64,000 nucleotides of DNA from Cristatella mucedo (taxonomy: Eukaryota > Bryozoa > Phylactolaemata > Cristatellidae). Position 1 is the first letter of the stretch. Each line of letters starts with the position of its first letter. Where the stretch lies: the NCBI GenBank assembly GCA_009760855.2, contig WPIO01000080.1, positions 1,556,501 to 1,620,500 of the forward strand. Reading direction: 5' to 3'. Shown here piece by piece: positions 12,012 through 23,750 of this stretch. Below the pieces are notes generated by a model. The model saw nothing but the letters and a program-made list of their open reading frames with translations, had not been told where the DNA came from and ran no database searches. Made by a program: the position numbers and the translations under genes.

Positions 12012-13168
12012 TCAGGTGGACGCCGCCGCCGCCTCCGGCGGCGGAGCGCTTGCGACGGCTCGGTAAATGGTCACGGCGTTCTGCGCTATGAGCACGGCCA
12101 TCGCCGGCCGTCGGCCCTCTCCGCCGCTGCCCCCGCAGCTGCCGAGCGACAGGCGGCCCGGGCTCGCGAGGGTGTGCGTGCCGCTGCCCAGCACGTCGGC
12201 CAGCCAGCGGCCGTCGTCCGCGCTGTAAGCGCTCACTCGCTCGCGGCGCGGCAGAGTCACGTAGAGGACGCAAGCGGAAGCGCCGCAGACGGCGCTGGAC
12301 GGCGGCGGCGCCGAGCACACGTCCAGCATCTCGTGCTGGACGACCGAGCGCCACAGCGGCTGCCCGTCAAAGCTGAGCGCTTCCAGAACGCAGGCAAAGC
12401 CGGCGAACGACTGCGACGGGGTCTGCTTGCTCACCACGACCATGCAGCGGTCGGTCAGCGCCAGGCTCGTGATGTCATGCTCGAACTTCCTTTGCAGCAG
12501 CGGCTGCTTCGTCGAGGCGCCGGAAGAAGGAGAAGAGGCCGCGGCCGAGGCAGCAGCGAGCTCGTGCAGCTCGACGAACGGTCCAGGCGACCACTCGCGG
12601 CCGACCACGACGTGGTAGCCGCTCGACTTGTGGCTGCTCGACACGTGCGCGCCGGCCACGGCGAACCGCAGGCCGTGCGCAGAGACGCGGAACGGATGGA
12701 GGCGCACGTTGACGCGCAGCTGCTCGACGTAGCGGCGCTCGCGCGGCGGCGCCGCAGCAGCAGCCGCCACGCAGCGGTCGAGACACAGAACGACGATGCA
12801 CTGCTGGTCGATGAGGCTCACGATCACGCGATCGTCGCCTCCTATGTCGGTGCCCAGCACGACTACCGAGCTGACGATGGCGGTGCTGCCATCAAAGCCG
12901 AGCGACGGTCGCCATGTGGCCAGCTTCCGGCCGCTGAGCTCGTACTGCTTGAGGCCGTGCTTGAGTGCGGCGAGCAGCACGTGACCGTCCGAGGTGAAGG
13001 CCACGTCGCGACAGTCGACCAGCGTGCCGAAGCTGACTTCGGCATCGCGGAACTGCAAAGGCAGCGGGTCGCCGCCTTCCTTGCCGGAGCCTGCGTCGCC
13101 CATCGTGCGATGGCCGTCGCGGCGGCCATCGCTCCAAGTGGTAGTGGCGGCCTCGGCGGCGGCGGCAG
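12012..13168 (-). CDS. Gene B exon 2: NHL-like beta-propeller
   Basis: This is the C-terminal half of the gene B protein. An open frame runs to the stop at 12012. An ATG occurs at 13103, but the frame stays open upstream with candidate phase-1 AG acceptors at 13170-13169 and 13092-13091, so I read this as an internal exon start rather than a gene start. The first blade carries the family signature C-R-D-V-A-F-T-S-D-G followed by H-V-L-L-A-A-L. Later blades include R-E-W-S-P-G-P-F and L-W-R-S-V-V, and the last is M-A-V-L-I-A-Q-N-A-V-T-I-Y. In TRIM-NHL proteins such a propeller binds substrate or RNA; the ligand here is unknown. No AATAAA is seen close downstream. It is GC-rich, with overlapping shadow ORFs on both strands. 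Confidence 0.8.
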
Positions 13169-13597
13169 CTGCATCGGCTGCTGCCGGCGGCTGCTGCTGC
13201 CAATGCTTCTGGGACGGGGGCCCGGCTGGTTCAACTGGACGGCGGAGAGAAAACTTTCGGTTTCGCTCTGCTCTGCAAACTCACTCTGCGGACCTCTGCT
13301 GCGTGGAAAAAGGAGGAAGGGGAAGTGGTAGCAGACAAACCAGCCGCCGCACGTAAGCTGCCTGCCATCGCGCACACATTGTAGTTACAGGTTCGTCTGC
13401 GCAGCGCCCATCCTGAGCTGCATCCGGAGCATCTGCATCCGGACACGCCATGCATGCACCTCACGGCTCGAGCCCGCGACGTCGGCACCATCTCACCACC
13501 CCACCTCGCTGCAAAACCAGGAGGGCGCTCATTCCGTTTTCACGTGCATCTTCACGTGCTTATTCCGTTTTCACGCACTTGCACACACGTGCACACA

Positions 13598-13640
<43 letters not shown>
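13598..13640. repeat. (CA)n microsatellite
   Basis: About 43 bases of nearly pure CA. Confidence 0.95.
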
Positions 13641-13643
<3 letters not shown>

Positions 13644-14288
13644 TGCGCGAGATCTGTGGGATCAATAGAGAACACAAGACAACCGAGGACACGAACAGAA
13701 AGTCTTCTACATTTGGCTGCATAGAAATCAAACCAGCAACTGCTGACCACGTGGACCACGTGGTCAGTCACGTGGGTGCTCCCATCGACTCTTCCACGTG
13801 GGCTGCCTACTAGGACTGCAATTCCCTCCCCCTCCCTAACCCTTAAGGCAACCAAGTAGTTTCAAAATATAGAGCGACCAGGCCACGACCTTCCGACCAG
13901 AGGCTTGAGTGCTGAGAGTGAGATTTTTACCTTGAGCAGCAACCGTTCGATCCCTGAACCTCGGGTCATCAGTCCAGAGCTTGCACCGATTGCACTGCCA
14001 CGATATCTACTATACTCTTTCGGTCGGAGCTCACCACAAAAGCTTTAAAGCCTTGGCTTTAGTATTCTCAGTATTATTATGATTGTAAATCTTGTTTAAA
14101 ATTGCAAACTGGGCGCCAAGCTGCTGCCGTAGAGCCAGCTGGGAGTAACTTCCATGAATGGTCGAGCGATGCATGCTTGGTAAACCGTGACTGGCCGAAA
14201 TTCTGGTGGGCCTTCACTGATGGATGCGATTAAAGTAGTGACTTCAAAATATCTAGCGGCAGTCTGCGGTGGAATTTCTCAATATCAT

Positions 14289-14441
14289 CAGTTTGGCTCA
14301 ACGGTTAAGGTGCTCGCCCCGACCTAAGTCTGGCTGAGGTCGTGGGCTCGAGCCCCGAGGCACATGCAAAGCACCTGAGTGAGTCGTGATCAAGTTCCCT
14401 TATGGCACTATACAAAAGAATTATATTTGTATATTTATCAA
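14289..14441 (+). mobile_element. SINE1 copy b
   Basis: A plus-orientation copy with A box TGGCTCAACGG at 14294-14304 and a B box-like GGCTCGAGCCC at about 14345. It has a diverged tail (GATCAAGTTCCCTTATGGCAC, split by substitutions) that corresponds to the LINE-A-like stem-loop. It is older than copies a and c. Confidence 0.75.
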
Positions 14442-14949
14442 TATGTCGCACCCCAGACTTGGTGATTTCTTATCAAACGTCCGATAGCAATGCCGAACTG
14501 TAAGAAAACAGCCAGGCATTATAAAACTACAACCAAGGCGATCCACCAATGTATGACCTTAACTAATGGAAACGTCTGGAAATGAGCCTGTTTTACAAAC
14601 ACTGTCGAATGAGCAACGACCGATCCGTTTGTCTCAGAGATTGCTAGATGCAGATACTATAAGAAACACGTGGTCCTTGATGCTGGCAGCAAGGTCTGTG
14701 AGACTCGCTGTCCGTCTTGGGCTACTGAAACCAGAATGCCTGCAACAGCACTGTCGGTGAGCATGCTCTAGACAGGATCACGTTCAGGATACTGTATGGC
14801 TTCCAAGGTTTACTTAAAAATTGGCAAATTTTTAAAACTTTGTTAGCGGGAGACTGTAACGTAGTGATTACCTTCCGTTTACAAAGAAACTGCAAAGTCA
14901 CTCTGCCCCCTCTACCTTCGATCGCTCACGCGGGTGTGGAGGCCAAGAA

Positions 14950-14979
14950 GGAGGACTGGCTGCGTGCAGCCAGTCCTCC
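14950..14979. repeat. Perfect palindrome, 14 bp arms, 2-base spacer
   Basis: GGAGGACTGGCTGC at 14950-14963 pairs exactly with 14966-14979 around GT. Confidence 0.9.
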
Positions 14980-15129
14980 CTAACGACCCCGGCACTAACG
15001 ACCAGCCGAGATCGGCACACTACTCACTGCCACTGCGGCAGCACAGCTCACTCGTCAAGAGAAGAGAAGCCTGCTATCACGCAGAGAAGCCTGCTGCTAT
15101 CGCCACCGCTGGCACAGTGGGCAGCATAG

Positions 15130-15215
15130 AGTTGCCAGTTGAGGGTGAGAGGGGGCTCGAACCCACGACGTTTGCATCCGGACCTTCGTGCCCTTTAATC
15201 CTTGGCTGAAACCAG
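15130..15215 (-). mobile_element. tRNA-like SINE head fragment
   Basis: Minus-strand GGGTTCGAGCCC is a good B box, with a weak A-box-like region about 50 bases upstream. It is not clearly SINE1 or SINE2. Confidence 0.4.
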
Positions 15216-15286
15216 GAGTACAGCCGTTAGAGGTCGGCCAGACTGCCTGGGTGGTTGCCCCACCGGCCCACCCAACGTCAACTCGG

Positions 15287-15313
15287 CAGCAGCAGCAGCA
15301 GCAGCAGCAGCAG
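15287..15313. repeat. (CAG)9 trinucleotide tract
   Basis: Nine uninterrupted CAG units in the gene B intron. Confidence 0.95.
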
Positions 15314-15953
15314 GCTGAGCGCAGCTCCACTCACGAGAGGAGGTCCTTATATGATTGATTATCTGCTCCTGCTCCTCTGGCTCCTGCTGCTGCTCCTTCG
15401 GCAGCTGTTGCTGCTGTAGAAAGACTTGATCGGCTTGGATCGGTGCAATGCTGGCCGACACGAGAGGGAAGCCTAAGAGGTACATTCAAAAAACATGCGG
15501 GCATTCATCCGTTCGGCTGGGAAACCAGTGGTGAATACGACCTGTGAATACGAGAAATGCAAGGTGCCCGCCCAGCGTCAGTGTGGGGGGGGTAGGAGAC
15601 AGGCATATCCAAAGATCGCCAGATGGGCCCGGCACGCGGCAGCTGTGCCGTTCAGTGCCAGCAAGACAATGACGACGAAAGAGAGAAAAAAGTGATGTAG
15701 CAGAAAGTAAAAGATAATAAAATACAAAAAAAGAAAATAAAAGAAAATAAGAAAGAAAGATAAAAAAGAAAATCAAAGATGTAGCAGAAAGTAAGGAATC
15801 TGAAACTCGTGCAGGGATTGCCGAGCCGAGGGCTCGCTCGGTGGTCAGGCTCAGGTCACGTTCAAGGTCACTCAGCGGTCACACTAAAAGGGTCGGCCAC
15901 CACACGAGCCCTGCCTGCCTGCCGGGCAGCCGACGTCGTCCCTGACCTCTCAC

Positions 15954-17286
15954 CTGCGTGCTCTCGCGGCCAGCCGATCCACTTCCTGACGGCCTCGGCA
16001 AGCTGCAGGTCGTCGTCTGCCGGCCGGTCCGCAATCAAGCCGCCGACGACGACGGCGGCTGCGCTGCCACCGACGGCGCTGCCGCTGCCACCGACGTCCG
16101 CCAGCAGACGGTCCACATCGGCCTCCAGTCGGCGCAGGCACGCGAGCAGCGCTTCCTGCTGTCCGAGCAGGCTGCCGACGTCGTTCGCTCGCAGCACGGC
16201 GTCGGCGTAGGCCAACGAGTGGCTCGCAGTGGCTTCGAGCTGCCGCCGCTCTGCGGCTGCCCGCTCGATGCCATCTCGAAGCGCCTCGTAGGCGCCAGTG
16301 AGCGCCTCGTAAGCGCAGCTGGAGGCGAGCGTCACCGCGTCCACGGCCAGCTTCTTGTTGGCGGCCATCTTCCGGACGTCGCTGCTCCGGGCAAGCTCGA
16401 GCAGGCGGCAGAGGTCGGCGCAGGCGAGCACTCGAGGCGCTGCGACGGAGCGCAGCTCCGCGAGCCGTGCGCGCACCGAGTCGGCGAGTCGGAGCGCGTG
16501 CGCCTGCATGCGCTCTTTCGCCACGTCGCCCACGTCGTGCTTGGCGTCCATGCAAGACTTGGTGCATTGCGAGCACTTGAGAGTGGCGCAGTCGATGCAG
16601 AAGAACTCGCAGCCGATGCCGTGCTTCGAGCAGCGCACGAGCGATGCTGCTCCCACGGCGGAAGCAGCTGCGGCCAGGGAGGCTCCGCCACTGCCGTGGA
16701 TGCTGCTGCCGCCGCCGCTGCAGGACCGCACTTCCGGCACGGCCGGACCGATGGTGTGCTGCTTGTTGAATTTGTCATGCCACTTCCGACAGTCGGCGCA
16801 GAGAAACTTGCCGCACTCGACGCACCAGTACTGGGCAGAAGCTTGCAACGCATTGCCACCGCTCGCCGCAGCCTCTGCGGTGGCGTCAGCGGCCCGACAG
16901 GTGCCGCAGGCCGGCGGTCCGTCCAAAGTGGCCAGAAGTGCGCGCACTTGCACAGCGACGAACGAGTTCTGCCGGCACGAGCCGACGTCGGTGGCCACTT
17001 CGCACGTCGGGCAGAGCACGCGCGCTGCTTCGATGTCGCGAGGAGCGGCCGCCGTCGCAGCCGCCATTGCCGTCGCAGCGCACGACCGGCAGCAGCTGTG
17101 CAGGCAGGCGAGCAGCAGCGGCGGCTCGCCGTGAAGCAGGCCGCCGCACAGCTGACAGCAGAGCAGCGTCCTCTCGGCGTCCGACATGCGTGACGTCATC
17201 CACGCCGAGTCATCCTCACCTGCACCTGCTGCGTCTGCTCCTCCCGCTCCCGGCGGAAGCGGATTGCTGGCAGTGATCGTGGCCAT
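15954..17286 (-). CDS. Gene B exon 1: TRIM-like RBCC module
   Basis: The ATG at 17286 has a good context (GAC before, G after) and opens 444 codons plus one base up to the donor. The RING is at residues 44-95 (C44-x2-C47, C61-x-H63, C66, C69, C92-P-T-C95). B-box1 is at 127-177 (C127, C130, C155, C158, C163, C166, H170, H177). B-box2 is at 219-250. A helical, alanine- and leucine-rich segment at about 255-400 fits a TRIM coiled coil. The tail K-W-I-G-W-P-R-E-H-A ends at residue 444, and the sequence then reads GCA-G|GTGAG, a strong phase-1 donor with GT at 15953-15952. Without splicing the frame would run on to a stop at 15868. This is the best-defined RBCC exon here. It is probably a RING E3 ligase; partners are unknown. 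Confidence 0.88.
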
Positions 17287-17446
17287 GTCGTCAGGAAAGA
17301 GTCAGCCGCGCTCTCTGTCGTCTACAGGAACCGGAAATACTCAGCCGGGCTCTCTCACGACAGGGCTGGCGAAAAGCATTTGCGGGCAGCAGCAGCAGCG
17401 GCAACAGCGGTCCTCGCCGTCATGGGAGCCGGCGCTTTCGCACGGC

Positions 17447-17555
17447 CCAGCAATGCAACAGGGCCGACGCAAGCAAAATGGGCAAAACCAAAATGTAAAA
17501 TGGGCAAAACCCAAAAGCAAAACCAAAGGTCGCGGCCCAGCAATGCAACAGAGCA
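17447..17555. repeat. Short direct repeat, about 105 bp apart
   Basis: The motif GGCCCAGCAATGCAACAG occurs at about 17447 and again at about 17537, each followed by related AAGCAAAATG runs. It lies 160-260 bases upstream of the gene B start. Confidence 0.7.
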
Positions 17556-17696
17556 AGCAAAATGAAGGGCGTGTGAATCTTGCGCGAGGGTATTTGCCGG
17601 CTCGCTCACGGGCGGCCGACCGCAGATGTGGCAGGGGAAGCTGTAGCACAGCAGCAGCAAAACGAGTCAAAGAGAAGCGAAGTAGAAAGATTCGAT

Positions 17697-17806
17697 CGTG
17701 TTTCCTTTGCAGCAAACGTAAAGCGCCTAGAAAGAGATTGAGTTCTCTGAGGGCGCTTTATCAAGTGTATTATTATTTTTATTATTATTATTATTATTAT
17801 TATAGC
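17697..17806 (+). mobile_element. LINE-A 3' end fragment
   Basis: The last 110 bases of LINE-A, with AAGCGCCTAGAAAGAGATTG, the GGGCGCTTTATCAAGTG block and an (ATT)n tail to 17803. Confidence 0.85.
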
Positions 17807-18749
17807 GAAGGAGAACGCAAGCCGAGCGTCGACTTTGAAGCCGACTGCGCCTCGTCCCCCTCGCCTTGTGTTACACAGGCCGCAGCAGCTCTTGCGACGT
17901 CACATCGAACACGTTAAGCACAGACGCACTGAAATCTCTCATCGTCATCAGTGGCTCAAACTCACGACCGCCGTGCGTTTACGCGGTATGCAAACGCAGC
18001 AGCATCGCACCATACCCCAGACGACTACCTGCCGGCAGCATGAGTTCTCTCGTGGGTGGAGGCGAAAAATGCAGTGATGAGTGACGTCATTTCCGTGACC
18101 TAGGGAACCCCTCTCGACAGTGGGAGTTAATTCCCATGCCCAAGAGTCCGGGTTTAATCCACACGCAATTTGGCTCAGCGTATATGTTTTATGGGTATAT
18201 GCCTTTGCTGCTCCGTGCAAACTCGATATCCGCTTCAAGTGCTCATCAAGTGCTTCGTCACTCCGCTGCTTAGCTTATCGCGATCGGTATGCGCGGCAGT
18301 CCACCGCACGAGCTGGCGGAGAAGCGTAAGTTTAGCCTTGGGTAAGGACGGCTGAACACTTCGGGTCGGCATGCGACTGTGGCTTCAGGCCAACAGCCCG
18401 TCGCTACCCGGCGCGCTTTGCTCGCAGCGAAAGAACTGACGCCGGATGTGTATGCTCTGCCGAATGTCGTGCAGTAGTTAGCCGCGTGTGCCTTATCTGT
18501 GATTTATCGTCAGGAAACCGCCGTCCTGCCAAAATCCACCGTACGGACTTTTCTCGCCAGCCGCAATCGAGCAATCGCCGCGAGCGCATTTACTTACTTT
18601 TTTAATCGAAAAATGCGGGCATGCTGACTTTCTTCCGTCTCGCTTTCCGCCTGTCTTTCTTTGCGGACTGTAAGCCACCTCATGCGGGATCGGTTTGCTT
18701 TCGGTTTATTCGCTTTATTTGATTAGTAACTTTTGTTATTAATTAATCA

Positions 18750-19335
18750 CTTCATTAGTCTGGTATTGTTGCGGGCACCTGCGGCTTCGGCTGTTGTAAT
18801 GTTGTAATTAGCGAAGCGCCTTGACACCAATGCGCACGCCTCACCTGTGGCCAATAGTTAAGCTATTGACGCGGAGTTCAGCGTCAGGCCACTAGTGCAT
18901 GTCGTATTTCGCGTCGTCTGCTGCGATTGATCGAGCTCTTGCTGTGTGCGCCTGTTGCTTCTCGGCCGCTGAGGTATGCCCTACCTGCGGCGGCCGGTTG
19001 AACCGTTGACTCAGTGCGGCCTTTGACGTAACCATGTGGCCCAACACAGACGCACTCCCTTATCTTTGGTGAGTCAGCCCCCCCCCAGCTCGCGTATGTA
19101 CCCGCTGGGGGAATGAAGACGCGAGTCTCGTTCACCGCTCACGTTCGCCCGCTCGTGTCTCCGCGAGACTCCACTAGCGCTGCTGCAGCCGGAGACACTG
19201 TCACATAACAATCTCATACATGTGCTCGTTGAGAGCAATAGAAGAGAGTCTCGTTTACCGCGCACGAGTGCCCGCTGCGTCTCCGCGAGAGACTCCCACA
19301 AGGACAGCAGCCGCCGGAGCCACTGTCCTACAACA
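18750..19335 (+). repeat. Dispersed repeat R4, copy 1
   Basis: It shares several blocks in the same order with 21310-21625: CACCTGTGGCCAATAGTTAA, GAGAGTCTCGTTTACCGCG and GACTCCCACAAG...CCGCCGGA..CACTGTC. Within this copy the GAGTCTCGTT...CACTGTC block itself appears twice (about 19110-19205 and 19245-19332). The type of element is unknown. Confidence 0.65.
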
Positions 19336-19603
19336 GTATTTTGAGCTAGCGAGTGACCGGACTATTCCTGAGTGCCAGTTGTGGTTGCCGTGAGTTGTTT
19401 CGGTATGGCAGCATTTAAGACGGAATGCTGCACTGCTAATCAGTTAACGTGCTTTTGCTTCTGCGCTACCCCACTTGCAACGTTACCGCACTTGCCACCT
19501 AAAGGTACGCGAACGTTACGTTACCGTCGGGTAGCGTCAACGTGAATTGACACCATGAGAGACTTTCCGCTCTGAAGCGTTTGTTTCCAGCTGGCTGGTG
19601 GGG

Positions 19604-19993
<390 letters not shown>

Positions 19994-20031
19994 ATTCTGA
20001 CCCTCTTGTGCGAGTACACGGTGCAGTCGGA

Positions 20032-20241
20032 GTGGGCTTGTCGCAGCAGCGGCAAGTACCTTTATGGCCATAGGACTAGGTGAAACATCTAACACCCCAA
20101 TCACTGTGGAAATTTTAATTATGGATTCCTACTAGTGTGGGCTTGTCGCAGCAGCGGCAAGTACCTTTATGGCCATAGGACTAGGTGAAACATCTAACAC
20201 CCCAATCACTGTGGAAATTTTAATTATGGATTCCTACTACA
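20032..20241 (+). repeat. Tandem duplication, 2 x 105 bp
   Basis: The 105 bases starting GTGGGCTTGTCGCAGCAGCG at 20032 are repeated immediately at 20137 with essentially no differences. It follows the CT array by about 40 bases, and the near identity points to a recent event. Confidence 0.95.
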
Positions 20242-21309
20242 CCGATACTCTGAGGCAATCTTTCGCTTGCGTCTTCTCGAGTGCGTACAGGAAAAGTCCG
20301 CGTGGAGGAGACTCGAGTAGAAATTAAATTCAAGCAACATGCGAGCCAACAATCTTACAGCATAGTAGTAAAATAGGCCTGTATTTCCATGTGCGTAGTA
20401 GTATAAAATGGTAGAATAGTTAGTAAAATATAAAATATAATAAATAGTAGTAAAATAGGCCTGTGTTTCCATTGTGCGTGCGTGCCCTGCGTTCCTCTGG
20501 CATTTTCATTTTTTTATCCAACAAGCTTACATCATAGTAGTGAAATAGGCGTAGTAGTATACAATAGTAGTAAAAATGTTTCCGTTGTGTGTGCGTGCCC
20601 TCTAGGCATTTTCAGCTCAATAGCGACCTGGTGCGAACGAAACTCAGCTCTGCGACAGCTGAATGCTAGCCTCCGAAATATTGAAAAGTCTATTTCAGCA
20701 TGCATGGGAATTTAGACAATAACATTCGACGAACGACGTCCAAAATCAGCACCGTCTGCACTGCTGCGACTGATTTCCTTAAACTAAGAGATAATAAAAC
20801 CAACCTTCTACCATCGGACACACCGAGCGTACGGCCGGACTAGGAGGTTTGGCTACTCCTAATAGCCTAAATGTCGCTACGCGACCGTCGCCACGTTCTC
20901 GGAATTTCGTTGTCCTCCTTGATAACCGTAAGTAACGAGTAAGTTTCATTCAGAAGACTGCCCGCATGGCTAGCCATCAAGTCCGATCCAGGGGCTGCCT
21001 ACCACGGTGGTTTTCCAAGAAAATAACATTAGTTACTTTAATTAAATTAATTATCTTAATTAGTTTAAAATAAATTAGTTAATTAAAATTAATTAACAGC
21101 TGACTCATTCTGTCTATGCTGGCGTAATTTCTTTTCGGCTGGGCCGAACCCAAAAACGCTTTCAACCTCTTCAACTTGTGATTTATATGGCTGCAAGGCA
21201 AGTTAATAAACCTCTGAGGTTCAAGGCTAGTTACAAATCCCAGAGATTAAGCCGCGTGGTGCCATTGCTGAAGCAACTACGGCGGAACTACCAATCGATC
21301 GACGGATAC

Positions 21310-21625
21310 GGATGCTGTGTTCGCCTGCGGCTTCTGCTGCTGTAATTAGCGAATCGCCCGACACTAATGCACACGCATCACCTGTGGCCAATAGTTAAGC
21401 CATTGAAGCGGCGCAGCGTCAGGGTCAGCGTCAGCGTCGGGCCGCCGATCCAGATTCTGTTTCGTGTCGTTTGGTGCGATTGATTGGGCTTCCAAATGTA
21501 TGTGCCCGTTGAGAGGAATAAAGAGAGTCTCGTTTACCGCGAACGTGCGCCGCTGTATCTCCATGAGACTCCCACAAGAACAGTCGCCGCCGGAAACACT
21601 GTCATACAACACAGAGAACCTTTTT
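21310..21625 (+). repeat. Dispersed repeat R4, copy 2
   Basis: Matches 18750-19335 in the same orientation with about 15-20% divergence by eye, and contains the GAGTCTCGTT block once. A small GTCAGG/GTCAGC reiteration sits at 21418-21440. Confidence 0.65.
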
Positions 21626-21814
21626 ACACCGACCCGCAAGACTATGCCCCTAGCGCCTTCATAAATAGCCAACTGCTGTGCCAGTTTCAGCGGTGCCTTA
21701 CGGTTCCCCCTCAAGGTTCTCCTTTGAAGATAAATTCGCCGTTCAAATGCGTCGCTTTGAGGCTATTGGCGAAAGAAGCTTCTGCTCTGCCGATTCTATA
21801 CCTTAGAACTCACG

Positions 21815-21975
21815 TAATAATAATAATACTAATTCATTTGTATGGCGCCCCTAGATAACGTAGTCCCTATTCAGGCGCTGCACATATGCCTCGGGGCCCG
21901 AGCCCACGACCTCAGCCACACGTTGGTCCCCGGAGTGAGCGCCTTAACCGCTGGACCAAATCAGCTCGGCGATTC
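21815..21975 (-). mobile_element. SINE1 copy c
   Basis: A minus-strand tRNA-like head (TTTGGTCCAGCGGTTAAGGC) with a B box-like GGGCTCGGGCC. The LINE-A-like tail ends in an ATT-type run at 21815-21830. Confidence 0.8.
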
Positions 21976-22384
21976 CACAATTCTTTCGCAACGACTCATA
22001 CTCTCCTCTTCGCGTACCGTGGCACTTCCTGTATAGCCGTCCTGAGCCGTTACTTGCACGCTACTCACTTCCCTGACTGCATTACTGACTCAGCTACGCT
22101 TCTCACATTTTGTTTGCTGCACGAGATGAAGTCTGCTGACCACCGCATACACGCCGAAAGACTCATAAGCTACGGGTTGCTATAGAAAACTCACGTGAAA
22201 TCTATGCACTTAGTATGTATGTATGTATGAATGTATATGGCAATTCGGATTCTCAAAACACCGTCGATCTCTAACTTGATGAATTTTAAAAAGGAGCTAA
22301 ACATAACTTTTCGCGCATTCAGTGGGATGGGTTCCCGTTGATAGTCCTTTGCGTGCTTAGCCATGCTGACGCTGAGCAGGTTAT

Positions 22385-22500
22385 CGTTAACCATTTGAAA
22401 TGCTTCATTTACAGCGTGAGTTAAGTGCTTAGATAGAGATTTAAATCTCTTGGACTTCTAAGCATGTGTCTTACGATTATTAGGTCACTATTATAAAATA
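22385..22500 (+). mobile_element. Probable old LINE-A-like 3' end
   Basis: TTAAGTGCTTAGATAGAGATTTAAATCTCTTGG resembles, with many changes, the stem-loop of the LINE-A tail. It is weak evidence. Confidence 0.3.
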
Positions 22501-22663
22501 CCCAGGCCGCTCTTATTTAACACCCACACGGATCCCGAATGACTACCCCAGTCGCAAGTGTGACTCGCGCGGTCTTCTTCGCAGGGTTAACAAGCAAGCG
22601 TCGTGTTCTCACAGCTACAACGCTGGATGGGATGTAACCACGCAGGCGCAGCCTTTAATCACT

Positions 22664-23128
22664 GTGAGATTTTTAGTACAATCGTTTTTAATTGGGATGG
22701 ACGCAGTCCAGGCTACTAGACGAACGTCGGATTGGGCTCCCGAATCGGATCCGCGATCCGCCAGTCAAGAAGTATGCGTGCACAAGGCAAGTCAAGTTAT
22801 TAAGCCAGAATGGTTCAATACGGTACTACTGGCCGAGTCGTCATGCGGCAACATAAGGGCGGAGGAAAGGACAGTGCAAGAGAACGCGGTTACTAGGGCA
22901 GCTAACCAGCTTGTGCGGCTGCAACTTTTGTCTACCGGATTTAGGCAGACAAGCATCCTCACCCAATTGCATATAATTAATCGCAGCAAGTTTCCTCTGA
23001 GAGATCAGCGTTATGCTAGCAGCGAGTTGAAGCGGCTTGTTGAAATGCAGTTTCAACTCTCACTGGCGGGGTTGGTTTTACCACCGGAAGTAACGTTTCC
23101 GGGCCGGGCCCGCGACCTGTTCGGGTAG
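22664..23128 (+). CDS. Unrecognised 154-codon ORF
   Basis: This open frame reads from the codon at 22664 to a stop at 23126-23128. The product has no signal peptide, membrane span or domain I recognise; it is mildly basic, with a helical look in its middle (roughly residues 70-140). It lies in repeat-rich spacer about 620 bases upstream of gene C on the same strand. It could be chance, a transposon relic or an upstream exon. There is no splice or promoter evidence. Confidence 0.2.
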   Translation: MRFLVQSFLIGMDAVQATRRTSDWAPESDPRSASQEVCVHKASQVIKPEWFNTVLLAESSCGNIRAEERTVQENAVTRAANQLVRLQLLSTGFRQTSILTQLHIINRSKFPLRDQRYASSELKRLVEMQFQLSLAGLVLPPEVTFPGRARDLFG

Positions 23129-23348
23129 CGACTGCGACTGCCGCTATTGTGCATTTGCTCCAACACCGACACTCTGGCTCAGTAAGATATCGCCTCTTTT
23201 GCGACCATAATTTGGGCGAGAATAAATTGCTTGGTACCTTAAAAAGGGCATCCTGAGTGATCGGGACTGATTAGTCGCATTCGAAATGCCTTGTCTCATT
23301 TTGCTCACATGCTAAGGTATTCAGTTTCGTCGCTTAGGCTATCGTAGG

Positions 23349-23352
23349 TATA

Positions 23353-23383
<31 letters not shown>

Positions 23384-23391
23384 TAAAGAGC

Positions 23392-23474
<83 letters not shown>
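23349..23474. repeat. (TA)n/(GA)n compound microsatellite
   Basis: TA runs at 23349-23445 interrupted by AAAGAGCTATA, then GA to 23474. Confidence 0.95.
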
Positions 23475-23479
<5 letters not shown>

Positions 23480-23480
<1 letters not shown>

Positions 23481-23519
23481 CAAAACGAATGAGCTATATC
23501 TATAGCTCATTCGTTTTGT
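23480..23519. repeat. Perfect palindrome, 19 bp arms, 2-base spacer
   Basis: ACAAAACGAATGAGCTATA at 23480-23498 pairs exactly with 23501-23519 around TC. It ends 231 bases before the gene C start codon. Confidence 0.92.
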
Positions 23520-23690
23520 TTGTCCTCTGCAATTATTAACTAGCTCCAGTTCGGTGAGTGGGAGTTTTTTCAAGCGGAAGATGACTTTTTGAAATGTGTG
23601 TGTTGGTGAATGTCGCGTCGTTTCGTAGGGTTCTCACTTTTACCTCGCCACATTGCTAGTTGTAGAGCTGAGCTAGCTGCTATCCAGGAG

Positions 23691-23718
23691 TTGATGGGAG
23701 ACGACTTCTCGGGTTCTT
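23691..23718 (+). promoter_or_regulatory. Possible upstream ORF of gene C
   Basis: An ATG near 23692 opens eight codons (M-G-D-D-F-S-G-S) before TAA. Its first 12 bases, ATGGGAGACGAC, are repeated at the real start (23751). If it lies in the 5' leader it could dampen translation, but transcript ends are unknown. Confidence 0.35.
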
Positions 23719-23750
23719 AAGCTCTTCAGAGTTGGACTTGTCAGAAGTAG

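Larger units (their letters stand above)
13169..15953 (-). other. Gene B intron
   Basis: The inferred phase-1 intron joins the donor at 15953 to an acceptor near 13169 or 13091. It holds a CA array (13598-13640), a SINE1 copy (14289-14441), a 14 bp-arm hairpin (14950-14979), a tRNA-like SINE head (15130-15215), a (CAG)9 tract (15287-15313) and an A-rich run (15715-15790). No other coding sequence is seen. Confidence 0.6.

Noticed and set aside
11922-13331. 469-codon plus-strand ORF across the gene B propeller
   Set aside because: An antisense shadow, Arg/Ala-rich with no recognisable fold. The minus frame aligns with four paralogous propellers.
13571-13855. Cys-Val and Thr-His repeat ORFs
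   Set aside because: They are translations of CA/GT arrays here and at 29075-29736, 54042-54455, 55523-55905 and 60113-60615.
15958-17193. Long plus-strand ORF (411 codons) opposite gene B exon 1
   Set aside because: It is a GC-rich antisense shadow without domain motifs. The minus frame has ordered zinc-binding residues and a donor site.
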